From assembly GCF_018417535.1 (NCBI RefSeq), contig NZ_CP070978.1, positions 744,001 through 808,000 of the forward strand: a DNA stretch of 64,000 bases. The letters run 5' to 3'. A program made the translations under genes and the position numbers. The DNA is from Burkholderia pyrrocinia. Lineage in GTDB: Bacteria > Pseudomonadota > Gammaproteobacteria > Burkholderiales > Burkholderiaceae. How positions within the stretch are numbered: position 1 is the first letter of the stretch; every line of letters starts with the position of its first letter. Below are positions 52,388 through 62,193 of the stretch, in pieces. Below the pieces are notes generated by a model. It made no database searches. It worked only from the letters and a program-made list of their open reading frames with translations, and had not been told where the DNA came from.

Positions 52388-53904
52388 CCCGCACCCTTCG
52401 CCCGGTTCCCGAACCCGATCTGCCCTGCATCCTGCCGGTCATCCTGGCCGGCGGCTCGGGCACGCGCCTCTGGCCACTGTCGCGCGAGCATTATCCGAAG
52501 CAGCTGATCGAGCTGACCTCGAACGAATCGCCGCTGTCGGCGACGGCGCGCCGCCTGAACGGCATCGCGAACGCGGCGCTCGGCGACACGCTGCTGCTGG
52601 TGTGCGGCGAACAGCACCGCATCATGAGTGCCGCGCAAGTGGTCGACCGTGCCGCGCCGGCGCGCATCCTGCTCGAGCCGAGCGCGCGCAACACGGCACC
52701 CGCGCTCACGCTCGCCGCGCTCGACGCGAGCGTGCTCGCGGACGATCCCGTGCTCGCGGTGATGCCGGCCGATCACGTGATCGCCGATGTCGGCGCATTC
52801 CAGGACACCATCGCGCGCGCGGCGCGTTACGCGCAGGAAGGCGCGATCGTCACGCTCGGCGTGCTGCCGCGCCGCGCGGAAACGGGCTATGGCTATATCC
52901 AGGTCGGCAAGCCGCGCACGGGCCGCCTCGGCGGACAAGGCGGCCATTCGATCGGGCGTTTCGTCGAGAAGCCCGACGCGACGCTCGCCGAACGCTACCT
53001 GCAGTCGGGCGACTACTGGTGGAACAGCGGGATTTTCGTCACGCGCGCGTCGGTCTGGCTGAAGGCGATCCGCGCACTGGCGCCCGCGATCCATTCGGCC
53101 TGCGAAGCCGCGTGGCGCGCGGGCGTCGCCGAGGATCCGTTCTTCCGGATCGACGCGGCGGCGTTCGACGCCTGTCCGTCCGACTCGATCGACTACGCGG
53201 TGATGGAGCGCCTCGCCGAAAACAGCGAGCTCGGTATCGAAGGGATCGTGGTGCCGCTCGCGGCGGGCTGGTCGGACGTCGGCACGTGGGATGCGATCTG
53301 GGAAATCATGCCGAAGGACGATCACGGCAACGTCGCGCGCGGCCCGATCGTGTTCGAGGACACGCAGGACAGCCTCGTGCGTTCGGAGGGGCGACTCATC
53401 GCATGCGTCGGGATGAAGGACGTCGTCGTGATCGAAACGCCCGATGCGGTGCTGGTCGCGAACAAGCACGACGTGCAGCGCGTGAAGAACATCGTTGCGC
53501 GCCTGAAGAGCGACCGGCGTCCGCAGGCGAGCGAGCATCGCAAGGTACAGCGTCCGTGGGGGCATTACGACTCGATCGATCTCGGCGAACGGTTCCAGGT
53601 GAAGCGGATCGTCGTCGAACCGGGCAAGCGGCTGTCGCTGCAGATGCACTATCACCGTGCCGAGCACTGGATCGTCGTGCGCGGCACCGCGAAGGTGACG
53701 CGCGGCAGCGAAACGTTCCTGCTCGGCGAGAACGAATCGACGTACATCGCAGTCGGCGAAGTGCATCGACTCGAGAATCCCGGCCGGATCCCGCTCGAGA
53801 TCATCGAGGTGCAGTCCGGCAACTATCTGGGCGAGGACGATATCGTTCGCTTCGAGGATCAGTATGGGCGCCCTGTCGAGGCTATGCCTGCGCAACAGGC
53901 ATAG
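52384..53904 (+). CDS. manC: Mannose-1-phosphate guanylyltransferase / mannose-6-phosphate isomerase (bifunctional)
   Basis: A type II phosphomannose isomerase/GDP-mannose pyrophosphorylase of 506 residues that supplies GDP-mannose (and from it GDP-rhamnose or GDP-fucose). The nucleotidyltransferase domain starts ILAGGSGTRLWPLSREHYPKQ (near 21) and has the FVEKPD block; the C-terminal cupin isomerase domain has PWGHYDSID, GKRLSLQMHYHRAEHWIVV with zinc-binding histidines, and GEVHRLENPG. It is equivalent to the BceA/ManC class of cepacian synthesis. Overlaps the GNAT gene by 4 nt. Confidence 0.94.
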   Translation: MTRTLRPVPEPDLPCILPVILAGGSGTRLWPLSREHYPKQLIELTSNESPLSATARRLNGIANAALGDTLLLVCGEQHRIMSAAQVVDRAAPARILLEPSARNTAPALTLAALDASVLADDPVLAVMPADHVIADVGAFQDTIARAARYAQEGAIVTLGVLPRRAETGYGYIQVGKPRTGRLGGQGGHSIGRFVEKPDATLAERYLQSGDYWWNSGIFVTRASVWLKAIRALAPAIHSACEAAWRAGVAEDPFFRIDAAAFDACPSDSIDYAVMERLAENSELGIEGIVVPLAAGWSDVGTWDAIWEIMPKDDHGNVARGPIVFEDTQDSLVRSEGRLIACVGMKDVVVIETPDAVLVANKHDVQRVKNIVARLKSDRRPQASEHRKVQRPWGHYDSIDLGERFQVKRIVVEPGKRLSLQMHYHRAEHWIVVRGTAKVTRGSETFLLGENESTYIAVGEVHRLENPGRIPLEIIEVQSGNYLGEDDIVRFEDQYGRPVEAMPAQQA

Positions 53905-54009
53905 CCGATATAGCGATACAGCTCGCCCCGCCCGAAGTGCGCGCGAACACCGCAGTGAGCGACATCGTTCGATAGGTGCGTTCCGCCGTCAATCGATATC
54001 GCTCTGCGG

Positions 54010-55254
54010 TCAGCGGGGCTGTCTGACGAATTCGCGTACGCCCGGCAGCAACGACGCATCTGCTCCGACCACGTCGGGCGCGACTGACCGGGATTGAAGC
54101 ACCGCCGCACACGGCGCAGCTTTCGCGTTGCCGGCAGCGCAATCCTGCGTGGGACCAACCCGGACCGGCATACTGCCGATCCCCGACAATTGATTATCCG
54201 CGAGCCGGACGCCAGACACGTTTCCCCATAAGCGAATGCCGTCGAACCGCGCTTGCGACACACGGTTGCCGATCACCGCCACGCGCGTCACCGAACCCGA
54301 CCACGTGCTGACCTCGATCGCGCCCTGCTGCGTGAGCGGGCGCGGATCGGTCCGGCCGGTGACCATCTGGATATCCGTGATCACGTTGTTCTCGACCCGG
54401 ACGTTGGACGCGCCGTAGGTCCGGTAGCTGTCTTCCTGGGCAACGAGAATCCCCGCGCTCACCTGCACGTTACGCACGATGTTGTTCGAGATCGTCACGT
54501 CCGCGCCGCCGACCACCGTGATCCCGCGCCCCCACGTGTTGCCTTCGAGCGAGTTGCCGGTGATCAGCACGTTGCGGCTCAGCACGCCGTCGCCCCGGTA
54601 GCTCACCACGGCAATCATATCGTCGCCGGTGCCGCGCACGACATTGCCCTGAACCAGCACGTTGCGCGCGCCGTGCGTCATGTGAATGCCGTCCGCGAGC
54701 GTCGACAGCACCTTGTTGCCGACGATCGCGACGTCCACTCCACCAAACACGAAGATACCGGCGCTGGCGCCGCCGTCGATGACGTTGTCGAGCACTTGCA
54801 CGTCGTGCCCCGTCACCTCGACCTTGGTCGACTCCCGCGTCGCGAGGCGCGTCGCGCCGGTTCCCGTGATCTGAAACCCAACGAGCATCGTACCGTCGCC
54901 CCGCATCTCGATCGTCTGGTCGTCCGGGACGGTCGCAATCAGCGTCGCGCCGTAACCCGACAGCACGACATGCGGCTGCCGCACGACCAGCGAACGGCCG
55001 ACGACATACCGCCCCGGCGTGAACACCAGTCGCTGGCCCGGCTGCAACACGTCCAGCGCGCGTTGCAACTCATCAGCCTGATCGGCTGCGTCGGAGGCGG
55101 GATGAACGTACGCATCCGGTACGTTCGCATGCAGCGCGCCCGGTCCGGGCGCTCCGGATACAGCCATGGCGAACCCCGGCCACGACAACCCGCCGGCCAT
55201 GAACATGCCGGCGACCACGGTGCATACGCGAGACAGGCATGGTGATCTACGCAT
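54010..55254 (-). CDS. Secreted right-handed parallel beta-helix repeat protein
   Basis: A 414-residue exported protein. The signal peptide (about 1-32) is followed by a pectate-lyase-like beta helix with repeated rungs such as VEVTGHDVQVLDNVIDGGASAGIFVFGG, VAIVGNKVLS, VLITGNSLEGNTWGRGITVVGG and ISNNIVRNVQVSAGILV. Such proteins in exopolysaccharide clusters act as polysaccharide lyases, epimerases or chain-trimming hydrolases in the periplasm. No specific catalytic triad could be assigned. It is convergent with manC, and followed upstream by a long gene-free region. Confidence 0.85.
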   Translation of the reverse strand: MRRSPCLSRVCTVVAGMFMAGGLSWPGFAMAVSGAPGPGALHANVPDAYVHPASDAADQADELQRALDVLQPGQRLVFTPGRYVVGRSLVVRQPHVVLSGYGATLIATVPDDQTIEMRGDGTMLVGFQITGTGATRLATRESTKVEVTGHDVQVLDNVIDGGASAGIFVFGGVDVAIVGNKVLSTLADGIHMTHGARNVLVQGNVVRGTGDDMIAVVSYRGDGVLSRNVLITGNSLEGNTWGRGITVVGGADVTISNNIVRNVQVSAGILVAQEDSYRTYGASNVRVENNVITDIQMVTGRTDPRPLTQQGAIEVSTWSGSVTRVAVIGNRVSQARFDGIRLWGNVSGVRLADNQLSGIGSMPVRVGPTQDCAAGNAKAAPCAAVLQSRSVAPDVVGADASLLPGVREFVRQPR

Positions 55255-56589
55255 ATCGAATCATTTCCCTGGAACAACTTGGCACACCTCGGTATACGCG
55301 CTCGAACGGCTGCTTGCCGCGGAAAACACGGTTCACGACCGATGCGCGGACATCGACTGCCCCCGCAGCGGTAGTGAGCAGCCTTCCCGTTGATTGTTGA
55401 CCGCTGACCGCGGGGCATGTCCGCGGGTCCATCGAAACGGACGAGACGATACTTTCGATTAGATCATTTGATCCGGGCGGGCTTCGGTGCGTCAGCAGAC
55501 CAAGATATTCGGCATCGACGGGCAGCATCGGTGCTGGTCGATCCGGGTCGTGAATCCAGGCCGCCCGGTGTGCGCCGGCCGGCCACGCCCCACTGCGACC
55601 CGTCGCCATACGACACGTTACGGCACAAATCGAGCGAATGCCTGATCCCCACAACAACGTCCCGCCGCCGGCGTTGCGCCCCCAACGTGCATCGCGCCGA
55701 TGGGCAACGAGCGACGCCGGGCCTCCGGGTCATCCGCGCCCGGCTCGCCCGAACCCCGTTCATGACTGACCATCGCAATCCGCAACTGCAACCACGGCGC
55801 GCACCTGCGCGACGCGATCGATTCGGCGCTCGTGCAGAGTGCGCACGGTTCGCGAAGCGCTGCCGCTGGCTCCTGTTCGAATCCGGGCGCGACTGGCATA
55901 CGGTACTGCGCAATCCGTTCTGTCGCCCGTCCAGGAAATTGGCCGGCGCCGGATTGTCGCTTGCATGCCTGCTGCCGTCGTCGACACCGAGCAACCCTGC
56001 TATTCGCTATCTCTCCAATCCACTCGCCCGTGCGCGCAAGTCGCCCGTTCATCGAGCCAATGCTCGATGAACGTCGTCGGGCCGGGATTGCCGCCGCCGA
56101 ATCGCTTCTTCGGTAAGCCATCGCACCCAGCACGTCGTGCATGCGCTTCACAATGGTCAGGACCGGTGGATGCACGCGCCGCGACAGGCACTCGCGGTTG
56201 CGTGATCCCGAGTCGCCGTGACCGAACGCCGGTATCCGATGTACCGCAGGACCGACCCCGCACGTAGCGCACGGCGTTGATTCCTGTCACGTCGTCGCGC
56301 CCGGGCAACACCCTGCTGCCGGTCGCTTTCATGTTTGGTCACTGCATCGCCTGCCGACAAAGTCGGCCCGATGTCCGCCCGAGCAACCCGGCCGCGTCCC
56401 CCAACCGCGAGACTGCCGACGACAGGAGGGATCGAATGACCACGATTGGCATTCACTTATCAATTAGGAATACATAGCTCACTGAATCGAATGCTGCGCC
56501 TGCACAACTCGCCGGCGACCTGACGATTCCCCGGCCACCCATCTTCACGGTGGGCGACGGAAAGCGCGATCGAATCGATAGACCCAAAG
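55255..56589. other. Long intergenic region, no gene supported
   Basis: 1335 nt between the beta-helix gene and the first glycosyltransferase. Many overlapping frames exist on both strands (up to ~217 codons at 55417-56070) but none has a convincing start, ribosome binding site or domain. A weak sigma-54-like site TTGGTCACTGCATCGCC lies at 56335-56351. GC falls noticeably after 56440. It may be decayed coding sequence or a regulatory region. Confidence 0.45.
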
Positions 56590-57738
56590 ATGACCACAGA
56601 AAAGATCGTTCATATTGCCGAAGCGTTTGGTGGCGGCGTGCTTTCGATGCTGACCCATCTCGCCAACCATGCCGCGGCAATCGGCGTCGATGTGACGGTA
56701 CTGCACTCGATCCGACCGGAAACGCCAACCGATTTTTCAACGTTGTTCCGGCCTGACGTGAAGCTCGTCCACGTCGACATGGCTCGCGAGGTCAGCGTTA
56801 AACAGGACCTTCTGAGCTTGCGCGCGCTGGTCAAGAACCTTCGCGACTGCAGGCCGACCACGATTCACCTGCATTCGTCGAAGGCTGGCGTGCTGGGACG
56901 GGTCGCCGCCAGGATCGCCGCCCCGAATGCGACGGTCCTCTACTCGCCGCACGGACTCTCGTTCCTGCGCTGCGACGTTTCGCGCATGAAGCAGTTCACG
57001 TATCTGAGCTTCGAACGAATCGCAGCTCGCATCGGCGGAACCATCGTCGCGTGCTCGGGCAGTGAGCTCGGAGAAATCAAGCGAAAGGTCCGTGCGAAAT
57101 CAGCGGTACTGGTGGAAAACGGTGTCGACGTGGCGGAGATCCCGCCCCGTCGCGCGCGCGACGATCGCAAAGTCGTCATCGGGATGAGCGGTCGAGCATC
57201 GTTCCAGAAGAACCATGAAGCGTTTGTGCGCCTCGCCGACAAGCTGCACGACGCCGACGTCGAGTTCCTCTGGATCGGCGGCAACGTTGCCGAGATCCCG
57301 GATCGCCGCCAAAGCCGGGCCGTTGTCTGCAGCGGCTGGGTAACCCGCACACGTGCGCTGGAGCTCACGTCGGAACTGGATATCTACGTCCAGACCTCTC
57401 GCTGGGAAGGCATGCCGGTCGCGCTGATCGAAGCCCAGGTTGCAGGCATACCGGCCGTGGTAACGGATGTTATCGGCAATCGCGACGTAGTGATTCACGG
57501 CGTGAGCGGATACGTCGCGTCGAGCGCCGACGAGATGGCCGGGTATCTGTCCATGCTCCGCGACGACCGGCACCTCCGCGAGCAAATGGGCGCGGCAGCC
57601 CGGAAACTGGCGATTCAGCGGTTTTCGATGGGCACGATATTCCGGCAGTGGCATGCCCTTTACGGGCTGGACACCGACGAGTCTCGTGCCGACACCGGCG
57701 ATTTCAAGCCGGTTGCCCCGAATCACGTCAAAGCCTGA
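56590..57738 (+). CDS. GT4-family glycosyltransferase
   Basis: A 382-residue retaining glycosyltransferase with the GT-B fold. The N-terminal domain has AEAFGGGVLSMLTHLANH and HLHSSKAGVLGRVAAR; the C-terminal donor domain has VIGMSGRASFQKNHEAF and the EX7E motif in SRWEGMPVALIEAQVAGIPAV. It adds a sugar from a nucleotide-sugar to the lipid-linked repeat unit at the cytoplasmic face. Codon usage is less GC-biased than most of the window, common in polysaccharide genes acquired by transfer. The next glycosyltransferase follows 27 nt later. Confidence 0.9.
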   Translation: MTTEKIVHIAEAFGGGVLSMLTHLANHAAAIGVDVTVLHSIRPETPTDFSTLFRPDVKLVHVDMAREVSVKQDLLSLRALVKNLRDCRPTTIHLHSSKAGVLGRVAARIAAPNATVLYSPHGLSFLRCDVSRMKQFTYLSFERIAARIGGTIVACSGSELGEIKRKVRAKSAVLVENGVDVAEIPPRRARDDRKVVIGMSGRASFQKNHEAFVRLADKLHDADVEFLWIGGNVAEIPDRRQSRAVVCSGWVTRTRALELTSELDIYVQTSRWEGMPVALIEAQVAGIPAVVTDVIGNRDVVIHGVSGYVASSADEMAGYLSMLRDDRHLREQMGAAARKLAIQRFSMGTIFRQWHALYGLDTDESRADTGDFKPVAPNHVKA

Positions 57739-57765
57739 TTCCGATTTCGATATTCAATTGTTGAC

Positions 57766-58845
57766 ATGATCGCTTTCAAAAAACCGAAACAACTCGTGTA
57801 CAACGGCCGATTCACCACGCAGAAGACGACCGGGGTACAAAGAGTCGCACGCGAGTTGATCGCCGCCCTGATCGAGTTTCAACCGCACGATCCGGTAACT
57901 GTCCTTGTCCCACCGCAGCCGGGCGTCGCGGTAAGCGGAGCGAAGACGGTCAAGGTGGGTTTTTACAAGGGTGTGGTCTGGGAGCAGCTGGTGCTCCCCC
58001 TTTTCGCACGTCGCAGCCGCCTCGTCAATCTCAGCAATTCGGCTTCCATTTTCGTCGGCAACCAGATCATCTACATGCATGATGCGGCCGTATTCGACAC
58101 CCCCGCACACTTTTCCCGGCCGTTCCGGGCCTGGTACCGGATCATGTTCTGGATCCTGGCACGAACCTCCGCTTGCGTGCTGACCAATTCCCATTTTTCA
58201 CGGGATCGCCTCGCCCACCACTGCGGCGTTTCCATTGAGAAAATCAGCGTCGTTCCGCTCGGTGCGGATCACCTCGACTCACTGGAACCGGACACGAGCG
58301 TGCTCGAAGAACATTCGTTGAAGCCGGACCGGTTCGTGCTCGCGGTCAGCAGCATGAATCCCACCAAGAACTTCGGCCGACTCATCGCGGCGTTTCGGCA
58401 GATCAACGATCCGTCGGTCGACCTCGTCATCGTCGGGATGCGGAACACCACCGTGTTCGGAAAACCGGATCATGTCTCGGCGGCAGAACCGAACATCAAG
58501 TACGTCGGCTATATAAGCGACGAACAATTGAAGGCGCTGTATCAACACGCGGCGTGCTTCCTTTACCCGTCGATTTACGAAGGTTTCGGCATACCACCTC
58601 TTGAAGCGATGCGATATGGCTGCCCGACGGTTGTCGGAAAATCCGCGGCGCTGCCGGAAGTCTGTTCCGATGCAACACTGTACTGCGACCCGTATTCGCA
58701 GGACGACATCGCGGAAAAATTGCGGAACCTGCTGGATTCCACCGAGCTCAGAGCCGAGCTCAAGCGGAAGGGAATTCTGCATGCGGAGAAATATCGCTGG
58801 AGCAGAAGCGCGGAAATGATGACGGAAATATTCAAGGGGCTGTAG
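57766..58845 (+). CDS. GT4-family glycosyltransferase (mannosyltransferase-like)
   Basis: A 359-residue GT-B enzyme of the group that often transfers mannose. Its N-terminus has KTTGVQRVARELIAAL and the acceptor-side segment VWEQLVLPLFARRS; the donor domain has VLAVSSMNPTKNFGRLIAAF and YPSIYEGFGIPPLEAMRYGCPTVV with the EX7E glutamates. Its last ~95 residues resemble the remnant at 38722-39042. It is the second gene of a pair (27-nt gap) and probably uses the GDP-mannose made by the ManC-type enzyme. Confidence 0.9.
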   Translation: MIAFKKPKQLVYNGRFTTQKTTGVQRVARELIAALIEFQPHDPVTVLVPPQPGVAVSGAKTVKVGFYKGVVWEQLVLPLFARRSRLVNLSNSASIFVGNQIIYMHDAAVFDTPAHFSRPFRAWYRIMFWILARTSACVLTNSHFSRDRLAHHCGVSIEKISVVPLGADHLDSLEPDTSVLEEHSLKPDRFVLAVSSMNPTKNFGRLIAAFRQINDPSVDLVIVGMRNTTVFGKPDHVSAAEPNIKYVGYISDEQLKALYQHAACFLYPSIYEGFGIPPLEAMRYGCPTVVGKSAALPEVCSDATLYCDPYSQDDIAEKLRNLLDSTELRAELKRKGILHAEKYRWSRSAEMMTEIFKGL

Positions 58846-59289
58846 GGCGATCGATGCAAGCCGTCGCCGAGACGGAGCACTGGGAACGGGAAGCGAGTCG
58901 ACATCATCCGCGCTCGCGCCCTATCCTCGTCGAAATCAAGACATGCGCTATCGCTCGACCTCGGAATCATCGCGATGACCGGAGCAGCCGTGCCGTATCG
59001 TCAGTCATGTCGCCGTCAACGACGATTCCCTCTCACGTTCATCGGCAGATCGGCCAATTCCTGCCGACGATGCAGGTGCTGGCAGACTGTGCCGATCACG
59101 TCTGCCTTGCCAGTCGGTCGGCTCGTGCCCAGCGGGCAGCGTCTTGTGCGCCACCTCCGTCTTTGCCATGGTGCATGGACATGCGTTACATCCCGGCCGA
59201 TTCTACTCGATCACGTTGGTTCGACAGAATCGTCGGTCGGTCGCGCTACCGCTCCGCGCGCACATCGCGTATGTAGAGCGCGAATCGCC
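58846..59289. other. Intergenic region between convergent polysaccharide genes, no gene supported
   Basis: 444 nt with several overlapping frames on both strands but none with an own ribosome binding site and a recognised domain. I see no strong hairpin terminator at either end. Confidence 0.4.
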
Positions 59290-60543
59290 TTACCTCGATT
59301 TCGCCGGCATGTTGATCAGGCCGACCCGTTCACGACAGAGTACGTACACGAGCGCAACGGCCACGGCCGTTTCGACCATCAATACCGCGATTGCCGCGCC
59401 ACGCTCTGCAAATAGCGAGGCGAGTGGCGGCAGTATCGTTACGTTCAGCAGGCCGGACGAGATCAGGATGATGCTGAAAACGCGCTTCATGCCAAGCGGC
59501 AGCATCGTTTGAACGCCGAACAGATCGGTCATGCAAGCCATGAACGGCACCAGCGCAAGGCAACGCAGCACGCCGACCGTCGGCGCAAACGTGGGGCCGT
59601 ACAGAATCCGGACCGCGAGCGGCGCGAACCCGTAGATCGCTGCCGACATTGCCAGCACTAGCGCACCCTGCACGACGATCAGCTTGCGCAGGAACGCGAA
59701 CGCTTCGTCACGCGCGTTATGCATCAAATAGGTGATGTGCGGGTATGTGGTTGCCCTCAGTGGCTGCAACATGCCAACGGCGGCACGGATCAGCTTGTCG
59801 CCTGCTGCAAAATAGCCTGCGGCGACATTACCCGAAACGATACTCAGCAGGACGGTATTGGTCGACGCATAGAACGAGATTGACGTTGATGCGAGGAAGA
59901 CCTGCGAGCCGCCTTTCACCGCGACGACGATATCGGCGAACCGCACGCGGACGCTCGCAATCTCGCGACGAAAGAACAGGTAAGCGAGCAAGGTAAATCC
60001 ACAAAGCAACGGCACCGCCGCGTTGATGGCAATCGCGTGCAGGATATCGTCCGGTGTGCGGACCCACAGGAAGAAGGCGGCGACGCTGAGTGCGCGGTAC
60101 ACCACCACCGTCATGCTGTACACACTCAACTTCTGAATTCCCTGAAAGTACCAGCCTGGCGTAAGCGCAGCACCGATTGCCATCCCGAATCCGATCAACA
60201 GTGGCGTGCGTTCCGCCGCAAAGTACGGGATCAACTGCGTCATCGCAACGAGCACTGCGAAACCTACGACGGTTATCAACCACTGAGCGCAAACGGTTGT
60301 CCAGAAGATTCTCGATCGCTCGACCCTGTCTCGTGCGAGCGCGACACGCGGCGTTGCCGTCAGGTCGAAGCTGTAGTTCACCAGATTGATGAAATACGTC
60401 GTAACCGCGAGCACGAACGACAGTCGGCCGTACTGCTGGGGGCCGAGCGCACGCGTCAAGAGCGGCAACGTGACGAGCGGCACGACATACGTCGAGATTT
60501 GCAACGCGAACAACATGGCGAAGTTTTTGCGAATGGCAGTCAT
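59290..60543 (-). CDS. Polysaccharide flippase, Wzx-like (MOP superfamily)
   Basis: A 417-residue inner-membrane protein with about twelve hydrophobic helices. The opening KNFAMLFALQISTYVVPLVTLPLLTRALGPQQYGRLSFV is the signature of Wzx/RfbX flippases, which move undecaprenyl-linked repeat units to the periplasmic face; VYSMTVVVYRALSVAAFFLWVR and FYASTNTVLLSIVSG are further family blocks. The ATG at 60543 begins just before helix 1. It follows the glycosyltransferase at 60582 by 38 nt on the same strand. The polymerase (Wzy) partner is not in the window. Confidence 0.92.
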   Translation of the reverse strand: MTAIRKNFAMLFALQISTYVVPLVTLPLLTRALGPQQYGRLSFVLAVTTYFINLVNYSFDLTATPRVALARDRVERSRIFWTTVCAQWLITVVGFAVLVAMTQLIPYFAAERTPLLIGFGMAIGAALTPGWYFQGIQKLSVYSMTVVVYRALSVAAFFLWVRTPDDILHAIAINAAVPLLCGFTLLAYLFFRREIASVRVRFADIVVAVKGGSQVFLASTSISFYASTNTVLLSIVSGNVAAGYFAAGDKLIRAAVGMLQPLRATTYPHITYLMHNARDEAFAFLRKLIVVQGALVLAMSAAIYGFAPLAVRILYGPTFAPTVGVLRCLALVPFMACMTDLFGVQTMLPLGMKRVFSIILISSGLLNVTILPPLASLFAERGAAIAVLMVETAVAVALVYVLCRERVGLINMPAKSR

Positions 60544-60581
60544 CGTGCCTTCTGGGCTGATAGTGAACAGTGCGCCGACTG

Positions 60582-61772
60582 TCAATGTGCGTACGTGCGC
60601 GGTACGTGCGCATCGATGCCCAGTACGGCATACAGCGACGATGCGTAGCAGTCGACCGAGTAACGCGACCAATCGTAGTGGCGACTTTCGTTGTCGAGGT
60701 GTGCACGTAGCGCGTTGATTGCGCGCGAGAAATCTTTGGGGGTGTTCCGATAGAGAATCTTGTTGCCGATCTCATCCCCAAATGTCGACAGACTCCCGAT
60801 GTCGTGCACCAGCGCCGGCAGGCCGAGCATCGCTGCCTCGACTATCACGAGGGGGGCGTTTTCCACCCAGATCGACGGCAGCACAAGAGCGTCGTGCTTT
60901 GGCAGTTCGGCGAAAAGTGCAGCATGATCGAGACGACCGGCAAAACGCAGCCTTCCGGCTTTGACAAGGTCTGCGTGGCGTTTCTCGAGGTTGCCGCGCT
61001 CCGATCCGTCGCCATAAACGGTGAACGATGCAATCGCATCGCCGGCCGATTCGGCCATGAGCGCGAGAAACTGGGCAAGGCCCTTGTCCGCTTCGATACG
61101 ACCGACGAACGCAAGATCCAGACGAGCGGACCGCGCGGGTTTCGGTGCGCACGGAACCAATGTTGCGTCAATCGGGTTCGACAGAAGTGTGGCGCGCGTT
61201 CGCCCAAATCGTGCGATCAGGTCACGCATGAACGGACTCGGACAGAGGATCTCGTCAAACAGGCCAAGCGGGTCAAAAAGCGCATTGACTACGTGCCAAT
61301 GCAACTTCTTCGCGACATCGTGGAGAACGCCGTGCGGACTGGCGATGGAGACGAAGCGCCTGCCCCCATGCAACTGATCAAGCGACAACGGCTGCGCGTG
61401 TCCGCGGGAATAGACTTGAAGGCTCGGATTGTAAAACACAAGATGGTAGTCGTGTGCGGTCATGTACAAACCACACCCCGAGCGCCTCTTGTAGCGGGCG
61501 AGCACGGGCAGGATCGCGCTCGATAGCAGGTTGTGATAATTGTGTACGAGAATTCGTTGCGGGCGAAATCTTTCGAGCAATGCCACGAGGGCACGTGCAG
61601 CGGCAGGCGACCACGCACGTGCGCGCCGATTATTTTCGACACCGGACAGTGCATGCTCGTCAAAGGTTTCGACCACCACGTCGTCGCGTGCACGCAGCAC
61701 GTCGACGGACACTCGGTATACCTCCTCCGCCCCCCCCTTTCGAACGAAGTCGTTGACGACCAACACGCGCAT
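60582..61772 (-). CDS. GT4-family glycosyltransferase
   Basis: A 396-residue GT-B glycosyltransferase. The N-terminal domain has VVNDFVRKGGAEEVYRVSVDVL (the glycine-rich acceptor loop) and MTAHDYHLVF; the donor domain has LAFVGRIEADKGLAQFL, FTVYGDGSERGNLEK and the EX7E-like stretch WVENAPLVIVEAAMLGLPAL. The ATG at 61772 is used; a GTG one codon earlier is possible. It is the first gene of a minus-strand pair with the flippase and probably adds one of the outer sugars of the repeat unit. Confidence 0.9.
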   Translation of the reverse strand: MRVLVVNDFVRKGGAEEVYRVSVDVLRARDDVVVETFDEHALSGVENNRRARAWSPAAARALVALLERFRPQRILVHNYHNLLSSAILPVLARYKRRSGCGLYMTAHDYHLVFYNPSLQVYSRGHAQPLSLDQLHGGRRFVSIASPHGVLHDVAKKLHWHVVNALFDPLGLFDEILCPSPFMRDLIARFGRTRATLLSNPIDATLVPCAPKPARSARLDLAFVGRIEADKGLAQFLALMAESAGDAIASFTVYGDGSERGNLEKRHADLVKAGRLRFAGRLDHAALFAELPKHDALVLPSIWVENAPLVIVEAAMLGLPALVHDIGSLSTFGDEIGNKILYRNTPKDFSRAINALRAHLDNESRHYDWSRYSVDCYASSLYAVLGIDAHVPRTYAH

Positions 61773-62193
61773 CACGACGGACCTCGATATACGTTATACC
61801 GGCAGAGCGGCGCCGTGCCATCGTCGTCGAGCTTTCGCACGATCTTCTCGATGCTGTTCCGCAATCCGACGCCCCGCCGTGCGGCACGCGTGATACTGCG
61901 GGCCGCTTGTTGACAGTAAAGTTTGCTCAATTTTCTGCATTCCTTGCAATTTCGTTTCCTCGATACTCCTGAGCGGAGTCACGGTGCCGCGCCACTTCGA
62001 AAAATTGGCCACGCGAAAAACGACACGACCACCATAATGTTTCGGGAGCGGCGAATCTGTTCGCACGGTTACTTAGAAACGGTCTCGTCAGAATTGCTCG
62101 GCGCGCCGGAAAATTTTTCCGCAGCACGCGAAACGAAGACCGTGGTAGCGGCAGCGATACAACGCGCCCCGTCTACCATGATCCCGCTGCGGC
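61773..62193 (-). other. Intergenic region, no gene supported
   Basis: 421 nt between the glycosyltransferase and the hydrolase, which share the minus strand. It has patches with lower GC (around 61910-62080) that may contain the glycosyltransferase promoter. Small frames lack ribosome binding sites. Confidence 0.4.
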
